This document shows positions 52,404 through 61,650 of a stretch of 64,000 nt of DNA, one piece after another. Source of the DNA: Lachancea kluyveri NRRL Y-12651 (taxonomy: Eukaryota > Ascomycota > Saccharomycetes > Saccharomycetales > Saccharomycetaceae); contig CM000689.1 in NCBI GenBank assembly GCA_000149225.2, forward strand, positions 186,001 to 250,000, in the 5' to 3' direction. Every line of letters begins with the position of its first letter. The first letter of the stretch is position 1. The notes beneath the pieces were generated by a model. The model saw nothing but the letters and a program-made list of their open reading frames with translations, ran no database searches and was not told the DNA's origin. The translations under genes were made by a program, and so were the position numbers.

Positions 52404-54608
52404 TCATTCCTGGCCTGTAAGAGCGTCGTCGAATTCCTCGCCATTGGCATCGCTGTCGGCGGACTCCTTGAGAGCAGTGCTTTCGCCCTCCGATTCCTTG
52501 GGGGATGATGTAGGGACTTCTTGCTGAGTATGCTCTGCGAGCGTGGGCTTGTCAAGACCGAGGCCTTTGTCCATGTCTTGTTTGAAGCCCTCAGACAGGG
52601 CGTCCAGGCCTTCGAACAGCTTCCCAGTCTGCAGTTTTTTCCTGGAGATGGCAGAAGGCTTTCTGGTAAGCCTTGGTGTGTCTTTGCTTTCTTCTTCCTT
52701 TTTGTCCTGGACAGAGCTGTCGTCTGGCGCATGCTCAAGGCTGTCGTCTATCTGTATGGGTGTTTGGTCGTCGGTCTTGGCTGGATCATGAGTCGTACTG
52801 GTGTCTTCTTGTGGCTTGGTTTGTAAATCCCCGTGCAAGCTTTCCTGCAAGCTGCCCTGCAGGTCACCGTGCGCTTGGATTGTGCCGCCGGTTGTGTCGC
52901 CGGTTGTGTCGCCCTTTTCGAAATCAAAGGTTTCTGCACTCTCTGCATCCTCGTCCTTCTGCAGCGCGAATGACTCGTCGTCCGGCGACTCCATCGGAAC
53001 CCACTCCTCACGACCCATGCTGGACGCGCTGCTGCCTTCGACCTGCTCCGTCTTTTCCTCCGGCATCAGGGGTCCGATTCTTAATGCCACGGAATCCTCA
53101 ATAGACCACACACCAATGTGCGCCCAGTGTAGGGATGCACGCAGCTTGCAGAGTTGTGCCCACGCCCTTTGGATGTTGGTGACGGGCTGGCCGCTCTGCC
53201 CCGCAAAGTTGGGCGCGCCTTCGACCGTCGGCATCAGCTTGGTCGTTGACGGTCTCGAGAGCCCCGCCATGAAGCTCATACGCTTCGACTTTGCGTCCTC
53301 CTTGGCAGCCGACGTATGAGGGGTCTTTGTCACCTCGCTAAACTTGCTTGACCCACCAGTGGCGATGCTCGTCAAGGTGACCTTTTCCAGGTGCCACACG
53401 CCCTCCTTCAAAGACCTCAAAAACGCAAAGATCTCGCAAGTTTGCCTCACCTTCAGCAGACAGTAGTGGCAGAGCGGATACTGGTTCGTGGTCTCTGTGG
53501 TGCCATCCTCGTTCCGCTGGAGCGTCTTCAGGACGTACAGCCGCCCATGTTCCAGAATGTCGTTTCGCGACTCGGAGCAAAATGCGCAGGCTTCGTGGAT
53601 GGCCACAGGCGGCGAGTCGGTAGGGTAGTTGTAGAGGTGCGCGGCCCGCTCCTGGCCAAAGTGTGCGTTCTGCTGCGCGTGCAGCTGGGGCGAGGAGTAG
53701 CCCATCCTGTAGGTTTCGTTGACCCCACTGAGCGGCTCCACCACCACCAGCCCGTCGATCATCAGCGACATAAGGCTCCTCCTCACCAGCCAGCCCAGGC
53801 CGCTCGCGTTGTCCAGTCTGAGCACTGGCTGGATCTCGTCGTGCATCAGTCTCCGCAGCAGCTTCGACTCCGTCGTGGTGCCCTTGATCGACCTGCAGAT
53901 GGGCAGCATCGCAACAAACTTTAAAAACTCGTTGTAGAGGCCCAGGTCGTAGCGCAGCGACTGCAACACCGGCGAGAACAGTACGCCGCCCGCTCCAGAG
54001 AGCTCGCCGAGCGACGTGCCGCCGGTGGCTGTTTTCTCCAGCGACACGTTGGAGGACGTGGCAGTGTCGCTGCTCAGAAACGCCGAGTTTCTTTTTGTTT
54101 TCGCCAAAGAGCTGTTTTCATCCTCCAGGCTGTACAGTACCTTTTTCAGGTTTTTCAGCTGCATCTCCAGGGTTTCCAACAGGGCGTCCTTTTCGTGGAG
54201 CTGCTCGTGGAGCTTGCTGTTTCGCACCTCAACGTCGTGCTTCTCCCTTCTGGCGTCTGCCACCATGTTGTTTGCCTCGTCAAACAGAGACGCCGTCAAG
54301 TCCTCGACTTCCTTGTTCAGCTGGTCGATCTTGTCCTGGGCCATTTTACGAGCCGTTGTTTCGGCTGCAAGCTTTCTCTCCAGCTCGGCAGACTCCCGGC
54401 TCCTGCTCGCCAGCTCTTGTTGGGCCTTCTCCAGCTGCTCTCTGAGCGACTCGTAGCTGGCGGCAGACTCGCTTTGGCTGGCAATCGTCTTTTTCGCCTT
54501 TCGTAGTTGTTCCTCCAGCCTGGACTGCTTATCGACACTCTCGATCAGCTGCGTCGACAGGGACGAGAGCTGCATCGACACTCGCTTAGACTCTTCTTGG
54601 TCCGACAT
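52404..54608 (-). CDS. SEC2: Rab guanine nucleotide exchange factor Sec2
   Basis: Activates the Rab Sec4 on secretory vesicles moving to the bud. 734 residues (S. cerevisiae 759), starting at ATG 54606-54608 (MSDQEESKRV). A long coiled coil (about 10-165) is the Sec4-GEF module; its core has DLTASLFDEANNMVADARREK, the signature Sec4-contact region. A globular part (about 215-400) contains SIKGTTTESKLLRRLMHDEIQPVLRLD and a possible zinc-binding pair, Cys341-x2-Cys344 and Cys380-x2-Cys383. The C-terminal 250 residues are acidic, Ser/Thr-rich and disordered. Order TOF1-SEC2-BNI1 matches S. cerevisiae, with AVT2 added. Confidence 0.93.
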   Translation of the reverse strand: MSDQEESKRVSMQLSSLSTQLIESVDKQSRLEEQLRKAKKTIASQSESAASYESLREQLEKAQQELASRSRESAELERKLAAETTARKMAQDKIDQLNKEVEDLTASLFDEANNMVADARREKHDVEVRNSKLHEQLHEKDALLETLEMQLKNLKKVLYSLEDENSSLAKTKRNSAFLSSDTATSSNVSLEKTATGGTSLGELSGAGGVLFSPVLQSLRYDLGLYNEFLKFVAMLPICRSIKGTTTESKLLRRLMHDEIQPVLRLDNASGLGWLVRRSLMSLMIDGLVVVEPLSGVNETYRMGYSSPQLHAQQNAHFGQERAAHLYNYPTDSPPVAIHEACAFCSESRNDILEHGRLYVLKTLQRNEDGTTETTNQYPLCHYCLLKVRQTCEIFAFLRSLKEGVWHLEKVTLTSIATGGSSKFSEVTKTPHTSAAKEDAKSKRMSFMAGLSRPSTTKLMPTVEGAPNFAGQSGQPVTNIQRAWAQLCKLRASLHWAHIGVWSIEDSVALRIGPLMPEEKTEQVEGSSASSMGREEWVPMESPDDESFALQKDEDAESAETFDFEKGDTTGDTTGGTIQAHGDLQGSLQESLHGDLQTKPQEDTSTTHDPAKTDDQTPIQIDDSLEHAPDDSSVQDKKEEESKDTPRLTRKPSAISRKKLQTGKLFEGLDALSEGFKQDMDKGLGLDKPTLAEHTQQEVPTSSPKESEGESTALKESADSDANGEEFDDALTGQE

Positions 54609-54919
54609 CTTAACTTTGAGTGCAGATCTTGTTGTCTGGAAACTTGTTTGGACGGGAAACACGCTTTTGTCTGAGGTGAAGTTTACTTTTCAATGCATCC
54701 GTCGGAGGGGAGAAAGAGAGGGAGGGAAAAAAGAGAAGCAGCAGGATTCGGGGGTACAACCGTTGCAAGTCGCATCAATAGTTTCGTAAAGTGTGATTAT
54801 ATTGCCTCCGCAGAATCCTGCGTAGGATGCGGCCCTGGTGCGGTTTTCTTTGGCGTTCTGGCGTCTCATGTAGTGATGAAAAGGAAGAAATGCTTGCACG
54901 TAGGCCTACTGATTTATAT
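54609..54919. other. Intergenic region BNI1 3' end / SEC2 promoter
   Basis: 311 bp between two minus-strand genes. Purine-rich stretch at 54706-54745. No gene or clear motif. Confidence 0.55.
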
Positions 54920-57900
54920 CTATGCATCTACAAACTCGGATCCATCGCTGTCTCCATCACTGTCCCGAGCGCTGCCGCCCTTTTCTTGGGCATTCAGCGC
55001 TTGGTCGTGGTCACCGGCGCGTCCGCTTCCAGGTTCGTCGTCTGCAGATACTGGGGTGGCTGGGATATCTGCAGTCGTGTCGTTTGGCAGCCCTTTGTGA
55101 CTGTCCGTAGGAGCTTCGGACGCCCCGCCGACAAACACCAGCTTGTTTTCTGAGCTGGCGCCTTCGTTCACCCTTCTGCGGCGCGCACGCATCTTTTCCC
55201 TGTGGTCTTCGAGCAGCGGCTTCCTCTTCTCAGATTCTGGCCCCCTTAGCTCCTTCAGAAGGTTTCTTGCCCTGTCGGCCACATCCTCTGGGCCGGCACT
55301 TGCCTGCTTGCTGGGCGACTCCAACAGTGGTGTCGCAGTAGCGCCCGAGCCGGCGACAGATCCTTGTCTGCTGGCCTTCGGCGTAGGCGACTCTGCATGC
55401 GCAGCGTTTGCCGCCTTCAGCGTGGTTTCAGGAGAGTAGACCAGTGACTGGTTCACGGGTGCGGCCTCGTCCACTTCAAAGTTGTCCAAGATGTTGGCGC
55501 TGGACCTCTTGCCATCCAACAATTTCTTCCTGGCCAGCGCCCTCTTTCTTGCAGACGAGGGATCGCTCTTGCCTGGGCCGGCGTTTTTCAACTTCTCTAG
55601 CAACTTGTCCATCACGTCCCGCTCGCCGCGGGAGACAGCAGTCACACCTTCGGCTTCAGAGCCGTCGTCCACGCCTCCCTTTTCTGCTTCCAGTCTAGCT
55701 CTCTTGTGCTGTTCCTCCACCATCTTCTTGCGGCGCTCGTATGCTCTTTCCTCCTCCTCCATCTTGATGTTGTGCGCCTGCGCCTTTTTGTACTCCTGGA
55801 TAAAGTCTGCAAACTTTTTGAAAAACGAGTTCTTGGCAAACTTGTCCGAGGCGTCTTCGCCAAACATCTGCATCAAGCCGTCAAACTCCATGAGCGTCAG
55901 CTTGACCTCGTCGCTTAGCAAGTCGCTCCGCTTTCTGGCCTCGGGCAACACCGGCAGCACCTTCACAAGCACTCTGTCCCACGGGTGGAACTTGGAAGAG
56001 TCGCTTAGGTTGCCGACCTCGATGGACCGCTCCACGTTCACTATGTTCTGCGAAAACTCCCTGCAGTCGGCGGCGAGCTGCTCGACCGAGATCTTGACAA
56101 CGTCCAGCACGGGCTCCAACTCCTGCAAAAAGCTGTTGAACTCCGCGTAGTTCTCCCGGATGATCTTTTCCACGTAGTTCAAAAACGTCATGCTGTTCTT
56201 CTCGTCCTTGATGAACGTCAAACGCTGCAACGTTGCCAACTTGAACCCGTGTGCCTGCTTCGACGAGTCGTTCATGTAGTTGCCCACCGCCAAGATCACC
56301 TCGAACACGCTGCGCAAGTTGTCTGAGTGTTGGATCGAGCTGACCGCCTTGTCGATGCTCCGCAACTTGGTCAGCAAGTCGCTGTACTCTTTCTCGTACG
56401 TAGTAATGACCTTAAGCGCCCTCATCCGCGAGGCCCAGTAGCCCTGCAGGTTGACCATCATCTCCAAATAGAGCTGGTCTGCTCTCTGCAACTCCCCTGG
56501 GTCCTTCTCCGGCGTTTTGGCCTCGTCCACGGAAGAAACACCCTCCCACTCGGTGCTGTAGGGGGCAAAGTTTCTGGCCAGGTTGTTGGAGACCTCGACG
56601 ATTTCTGGTTTTAGTAGAAAGTCGATGACGCTGGCACTACCCAGAAAGTCTTTGTCACATCGCAAAATCTTGTGGACAACCTCCTTGACCGACAACGCAG
56701 CGTACATGTGCAAGTTGATGCCAAACTGCTGCGACACGTCTCTGGACAAGAAGGTGACCTTGTTCAGGTCCTCCTTCCTCCTGTTGGCAAGCAACTTGAT
56801 CTCTCTCGCGGCAAAAGCCTTTTCCAACTGCGCCAAGACCCCTCTTTCGTACAAGTCGTCGGCATACTTTTCGGCCTTTGCGTCCTTCCAGATTGAGTTA
56901 CCGGTGTCTTCGATTTTTTCCCAGTGCAACTGTTTCAACTTCTTTTTTGGACGTGGGTATCTCTCAAACAGCGATGGCGACTGCGGCAGCAGAGGGGACG
57001 GAGTTGCCGCCCTGTACATAGCCTTCGGGCCACCCAATGGAGGTGGCGGCGGAGGTGGAGGCGGGGGCGCTAAAGGTGTTGTGCCATTTGCAGGAGGACC
57101 CTTTGATAAAAAGGCGGGAGGTGGTGGCGGCGGCGGCGGAGGGGCAGAAGTTGGGGAGACGGCCGCCAAACCATTCTTGGCAAAGAGGTCCAGTGGAGGT
57201 GGAGGTGGAGGTGGAGGAGCTGCTGTTGCTCCTGTGGCGCTAGGCTCAGCCGATGGATCCTTTTTGAGCATAGAAGGCATTGGTGGGGCTGCGGGTGCTG
57301 CTGCGGTTGCGGGTGCTGCTGCGGTTGCGGGTGCTGCTGCGGATGCGGGTGCTGCTGCGGATGCCGCAAAAGACTCTCCGGGTGCTACCTCAGCGTTGGA
57401 AACCCCGCTGTTGTCTGCGTCTTTCATGCCCTCCACAACTGTGCCGTTTCGCTTCGACGGTATTCCGATTCCAATGTGTTCCTCTTCGCTCCTGGCGCCA
57501 ACTTCTATCTCATAGGCGCCGTCTATTGGTGTTTTTGGCGCAACCTTTTGAGTGAGCTCACTCAAAAATGGAGCAGCATCAGACTTTTTGACGCGTTCCA
57601 TAAAAGACCTCCTGTGATAGCCGCGGCCAGGATAGTTGGACTCGCGTCCCACCATAGCACGGCTGCTGGCAGTTGGACCGGCGTTCTGGCCCGTGCCATA
57701 CTTTTGCGACAAGGTCTCGAGAAAGGAGCCGGTGGACGCGTTGCCTGAGTGGATAGAGGCCCTATCGTCCTGCTCCAACTCCTCATCCGATGATGACGAG
57801 GACGATGATGGTGGTCCGTTCTCGATTTCCTTCTTAAACGCGGTCAACTCGTCTACAATCTTTGACATCTCCTCGATCTTTCTGGATAAATGTTTGGGGT

Positions 57901-60886
57901 CGAGGCTGGGATGTGCCTGGCCGTCTTTGGCGTGGTGGTTTTCAGGTGGTGCGTCCGACAACATGGCACTGAGCTCGGGGTCGGCTTGGAAGTCGATCCC
58001 AAAGCCCTTGTACTTGGTCTCCAACTCCTTCAACCGATCCAGCGCGCTCAACTTTTTGTCATTGAAAAGCTCGTTTATCCGCTCTTCGACGTTGAATTTG
58101 GACACATCGTTGCTTTCTTTCTGGACGGACGCTAGCCGTTGCCGCAGCTCTCTCAGCTTTCTGACCTGGTCCTCTTTGACTTGCTTCTTTGCCTTTGGCG
58201 CCCTGTCGAGAACTGGGACAGCAGGCGGCGGCAGGGCAGGCACCACTGTTTGCTCCTCCACGGTCTGCCGCTGGATGTCTGCAAAGTTGGTCATCTCCAA
58301 CTCGCGCGCCTCGTTTTCGATGTCCTCCATGCGCGACCGCAGCAGCTTCAGCCTTCTGTTTGGCTCCAGCGTGGTGCCCAGCGTGGTGCCCAGCCTTTTG
58401 GACTCCTTGGTGAGATCCTTCTTGGTCTGCTGCAGTCTGTCCTGGAGAGCCTTTTGGATGGCCAGCTTTCTGTCTGCATGCAGCACGCCCGGTGCGCTGG
58501 AAGACGCCGTTCCCGCCTCCTCCTCCTGCACAGCACTGCTCCCCTGCGGCCTGGAGTTGAGGATTGTGAGTAGCTTGCGTAGCTCGACCTCGTGCTCGTG
58601 CTTCTCCAGCAGGTGCTTTTTTTTCAGCTCCTCCAAGTCGGCCTGCAACTGCTCGGTAACCCGCTGGTTCTTTTCTAAGATGCGGTCGCGCTGCGATAGC
58701 TCGTTCTGTAGCTGGCCCACAAGGCCGCCCTCCGCCTTGGAGAGCTTTTCGCCGAGGTAGTCACGCTCGGCCTTGACCTCCTCAAACTTCCTGGTCAACT
58801 CCCTGGCCTCCATGATCGCGCGGCGCGCCACCTCGTCGGTCTGCATCGAGTCGTACAACCGCTGGATCGCACCGTTGAAGGAGGACTCCGTGTCGATGGA
58901 CGACATTGTCACGTTAGACACCAACGAGTCAATCAACTTCAACTGCTTGCTGGCCTCGGTGGGGTCGTCGCCCTCGTCCTGGACCTTGCTGCTTGCGATA
59001 AAGAGGTGCTGGACAAGCGACACCAAGTACTTCTCGGCTCCGGTGCCCTTGTACGACTCCCACAAGTTCTGTAGCAGCGACAACGGGTTCTCCATGTCCA
59101 CGTTGTGGTTGATGCTCTTGCTGGCCATGATCGTGTTGTAGTCGTCGGCCGTGCGGTCCTCAAAGATCCGCAACTGCTCGTCGATCTTGTCGTAGTTCAA
59201 CAGCTCCAGCTTCTGCATGATGCGCGACAACCCGCAGCTCTTGAACCGCGACCTCAGCAGCGTTCTCTGGTTAACGTCCGCGGGGGTGTTGCACAACTGG
59301 TTGACCAAGAGCAACGTCAGGTAGCCGTACTCGAGGATGGCGTTCTCGCCGCCCGCGCTTTTGAAGTCCTCTGAAGCGCCCACCAGCGACCCCATCTTGC
59401 CCCTGCCATCCAACGTGTACTCTACCACAAACAGCCACTGCTCAAACTTCTTGGACGCGTGGTCGCGGGTGAGGTCGAGCTCGTGGTCTTGCGCCAAGAG
59501 AGAGTCTCTTTTGTTGGCCGACAGCAGCCGTGCCTGCAGGTGCACATTGCTCGAGACGTGCGACTCCTGGTCCAACTCGCCGATCACCTGGTTGAGCCCG
59601 TACGGTATGTCCCACTGTGTTATAAACACCAACATCTCGCTGGCAATCCGCCGCGTCGAGATCCTCAGCGACAAGAGCCCGTCAGTGATGGCAGACACGA
59701 CCAGCTTCGTCCGCACTGCCTCGTTCGCACCCTCCTTCAAGTTCAAAAGCGTCTTTAGACACTTGAAGAAGGCAAACTCCTTGTCGAGCGCCTCGTCGTT
59801 GAGCAGGGCGTCCGGGGACTCCTTGTGGAAGAACCTCAGCAACACGTTTGCTATGGCCACCTGGCCCTGTGCGTCGAGAAACCCAACCACCCAGTCCAAC
59901 TGCTCTGTTCTGAGCGACACCCACAAGTCCTTTAGCTGTTTCGTGCTGATCTTGTCGCTGATGATCTTGCGCACGTAGTAGTCTGGCGACAGGTGCAGGG
60001 GGTCCTGCGACAGCGTCGCCGTGCTAGAGTTCTGGTTGCCGGACTCGTAAAAGCCCCCGCCGCCCAGGATTGGGCTTGACGTGCTGTTGTGGCCCTTGCT
60101 CCCCGCCTGCGTGCCATCCACACCGCCTACGCCGCCAGCGCCGCTAGTGCCCTGTGTCGCTGCCGATATCGTGGCCGCCAGGCCCGCTGCACCGGCAGGC
60201 GCAACGTGGGTGTTCTTTTTGTTTGCAAGCTTCTTCAGCTCGCTCTGCAGGTCTTGCTTGACCAGCAGCCACTTCTTGTCCAGGTCGTAGTTCATCAGCT
60301 CCTTCTGGCCTGCCGCGGGCAGACTCTGAAAAAAGTTTCTCTTGTGCATGAGCTCTGCAAACAGGTCTTCGATCTCCTGTGGGTTGGACGGCCTGTCTAG
60401 CTTGACCTTGCCGTCCGCACCCATGAACTTGGTGAGGTTGGTCATGGAGCCCTGTGAGAATATGCTTGCAGACGAGAGACTTTGGTTCGTCTGCTGCCGG
60501 GACAGCCTACCGCCATTGCCAATGTTGTTGCCGTTGGACCACTGCGAAGACCTTCTGGAGTACGAGTACTTGGTTGGCGAGCCTGACATGCCGGATGGCG
60601 AGCGGTTGTGGTGGGGTGTGTTCATGTCCACATACGACGACAGATTTTGCGTGTTCAACGTCGTCTGTTTGCTCAACGGCTTGCCGCTGAACTCGGGCAC
60701 GGCTGGCGTGCTTACGATCTTGGGAGACGATATGTCGGATGGTTCGATTTTGTTGGATGTGTTTGCGTTATTGCCGCTGCCAGTCAATTTTTTCAAGTTG
60801 GAAAACAAGCCTCCGCTACCAGAGCTGTTACTCGAAGAATGATTGTGCGAGGTCCGTCGGGACCCTGAATTTGAAGATCTGTTCAT
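54920..60886 (-). CDS. BNI1: Formin Bni1
   Basis: Nucleates actin cables for polarised growth, mating and cytokinesis downstream of Rho GTPases. 1988 residues (S. cerevisiae Bni1 1953; Bnr1 is much shorter). Layout: Ser/Asn-rich N-tail (1-160), GTPase-binding/FH3 region from PSNPQEIEDLFAELMHKRNFF (about 166-650), coiled coil (about 700-960), FH1 with several runs of 5-10 prolines (about 1170-1300), and FH2 from KKLKQLHWEKI (Trp1322) to about 1720. The DAD autoinhibitory helix follows, VMDKLLEKLKNAG (Met1759) followed by basic residues. The C-terminal 200 residues are disordered and acidic. Order SEC2-BNI1-ALP1/CAN1 equals S. cerevisiae chromosome XIV. Confidence 0.96.
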   Translation of the reverse strand: MNRSSNSGSRRTSHNHSSSNSSGSGGLFSNLKKLTGSGNNANTSNKIEPSDISSPKIVSTPAVPEFSGKPLSKQTTLNTQNLSSYVDMNTPHHNRSPSGMSGSPTKYSYSRRSSQWSNGNNIGNGGRLSRQQTNQSLSSASIFSQGSMTNLTKFMGADGKVKLDRPSNPQEIEDLFAELMHKRNFFQSLPAAGQKELMNYDLDKKWLLVKQDLQSELKKLANKKNTHVAPAGAAGLAATISAATQGTSGAGGVGGVDGTQAGSKGHNSTSSPILGGGGFYESGNQNSSTATLSQDPLHLSPDYYVRKIISDKISTKQLKDLWVSLRTEQLDWVVGFLDAQGQVAIANVLLRFFHKESPDALLNDEALDKEFAFFKCLKTLLNLKEGANEAVRTKLVVSAITDGLLSLRISTRRIASEMLVFITQWDIPYGLNQVIGELDQESHVSSNVHLQARLLSANKRDSLLAQDHELDLTRDHASKKFEQWLFVVEYTLDGRGKMGSLVGASEDFKSAGGENAILEYGYLTLLLVNQLCNTPADVNQRTLLRSRFKSCGLSRIMQKLELLNYDKIDEQLRIFEDRTADDYNTIMASKSINHNVDMENPLSLLQNLWESYKGTGAEKYLVSLVQHLFIASSKVQDEGDDPTEASKQLKLIDSLVSNVTMSSIDTESSFNGAIQRLYDSMQTDEVARRAIMEARELTRKFEEVKAERDYLGEKLSKAEGGLVGQLQNELSQRDRILEKNQRVTEQLQADLEELKKKHLLEKHEHEVELRKLLTILNSRPQGSSAVQEEEAGTASSSAPGVLHADRKLAIQKALQDRLQQTKKDLTKESKRLGTTLGTTLEPNRRLKLLRSRMEDIENEARELEMTNFADIQRQTVEEQTVVPALPPPAVPVLDRAPKAKKQVKEDQVRKLRELRQRLASVQKESNDVSKFNVEERINELFNDKKLSALDRLKELETKYKGFGIDFQADPELSAMLSDAPPENHHAKDGQAHPSLDPKHLSRKIEEMSKIVDELTAFKKEIENGPPSSSSSSSDEELEQDDRASIHSGNASTGSFLETLSQKYGTGQNAGPTASSRAMVGRESNYPGRGYHRRSFMERVKKSDAAPFLSELTQKVAPKTPIDGAYEIEVGARSEEEHIGIGIPSKRNGTVVEGMKDADNSGVSNAEVAPGESFAASAAAPASAAAPATAAAPATAAAPAAPPMPSMLKKDPSAEPSATGATAAPPPPPPPPLDLFAKNGLAAVSPTSAPPPPPPPPPAFLSKGPPANGTTPLAPPPPPPPPPPLGGPKAMYRAATPSPLLPQSPSLFERYPRPKKKLKQLHWEKIEDTGNSIWKDAKAEKYADDLYERGVLAQLEKAFAAREIKLLANRRKEDLNKVTFLSRDVSQQFGINLHMYAALSVKEVVHKILRCDKDFLGSASVIDFLLKPEIVEVSNNLARNFAPYSTEWEGVSSVDEAKTPEKDPGELQRADQLYLEMMVNLQGYWASRMRALKVITTYEKEYSDLLTKLRSIDKAVSSIQHSDNLRSVFEVILAVGNYMNDSSKQAHGFKLATLQRLTFIKDEKNSMTFLNYVEKIIRENYAEFNSFLQELEPVLDVVKISVEQLAADCREFSQNIVNVERSIEVGNLSDSSKFHPWDRVLVKVLPVLPEARKRSDLLSDEVKLTLMEFDGLMQMFGEDASDKFAKNSFFKKFADFIQEYKKAQAHNIKMEEEERAYERRKKMVEEQHKRARLEAEKGGVDDGSEAEGVTAVSRGERDVMDKLLEKLKNAGPGKSDPSSARKRALARKKLLDGKRSSANILDNFEVDEAAPVNQSLVYSPETTLKAANAAHAESPTPKASRQGSVAGSGATATPLLESPSKQASAGPEDVADRARNLLKELRGPESEKRKPLLEDHREKMRARRRRVNEGASSENKLVFVGGASEAPTDSHKGLPNDTTADIPATPVSADDEPGSGRAGDHDQALNAQEKGGSARDSDGDSDGSEFVDA
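57291..57362 (-). repeat. Four 18-bp tandem units in the BNI1 FH1 region
   Basis: Near-exact 18-bp copies, two ending GTT and two ending GAT on the plus strand, encode an Ala/Pro repeat (APATAA-type) at the N-terminal edge of the FH1 domain, just before the poly-proline profilin-binding runs. Confidence 0.88.
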
Positions 60887-61650
60887 TGATCAGCGAATCT
60901 GCGATTCTTCTGTTAACGTACGTGTGTACGTGTGCGCGCGCTTGTATATTGGTTGCCTTGCCCTGAGGCTTTGGAGATGTTTGGTTTTTTTTTTTTTTTT
61001 TGTTTTTTTTTGGAAGGGGAAGAAACCAGAAAATAAGACGGAAGAAAATAAGACGGACAAAAAAAAAAAAATAGCCTCACAATTTAAGTTTTTGTTCTTG
61101 TACAGAAAAAAAAAAAAACGTGTATATTAAAGAAAAAACAAAAACAGACAAAAGTGATAGTTGTCTGCACCGTGAAATGCGTTTATGGACCAAATGTAGC
61201 GATGTATGTAAACCTAAAATTTTTATAGCAACAATTGGAGATTGTAGTTTTCTGTTCTGGTTGGTTTTCCAGTGTCCTGCCCTCTTTTGCCCTTGATAGG
61301 GAAAAGGGCGGCTTCAAATGCAAGGCTTGCTTTTGTGTGTGCGTGTGTTTTTTTTTTTTTTTTTGTTTTCGCATCTGCAACTGCCAATCGCTGTGTACGC
61401 TTTTTTTTTTTTCGTGAAGGAGATGCAGCTCATAGGCTGGACTGTTTTGGAAAGGAGCACGAACAGGCACCTCATGCCGAACCCGATGTCACTTTTGCAA
61501 TGGGACATGCCGCACTTTGTGTTTTGTGGACACATTCATCACATCGTCCCGGAGTTTGCTTTCTTTTTGTTGTGGAAAAATACAGGCTGACAATTATTAA
61601 TTAATACGAAATACTCAAACTCTAATATACATATGGGCGGCAGCGTGCAA
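60887..61650. other. Intergenic region CAN1-like 3' end / BNI1 promoter
   Basis: 760 bp, AT-rich, with poly-T and poly-A runs (60986-61001, 61061-61072, 61106-61118, 61349-61364, 61401-61412). Contains the BNI1 promoter; no gene seen. Confidence 0.6.
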
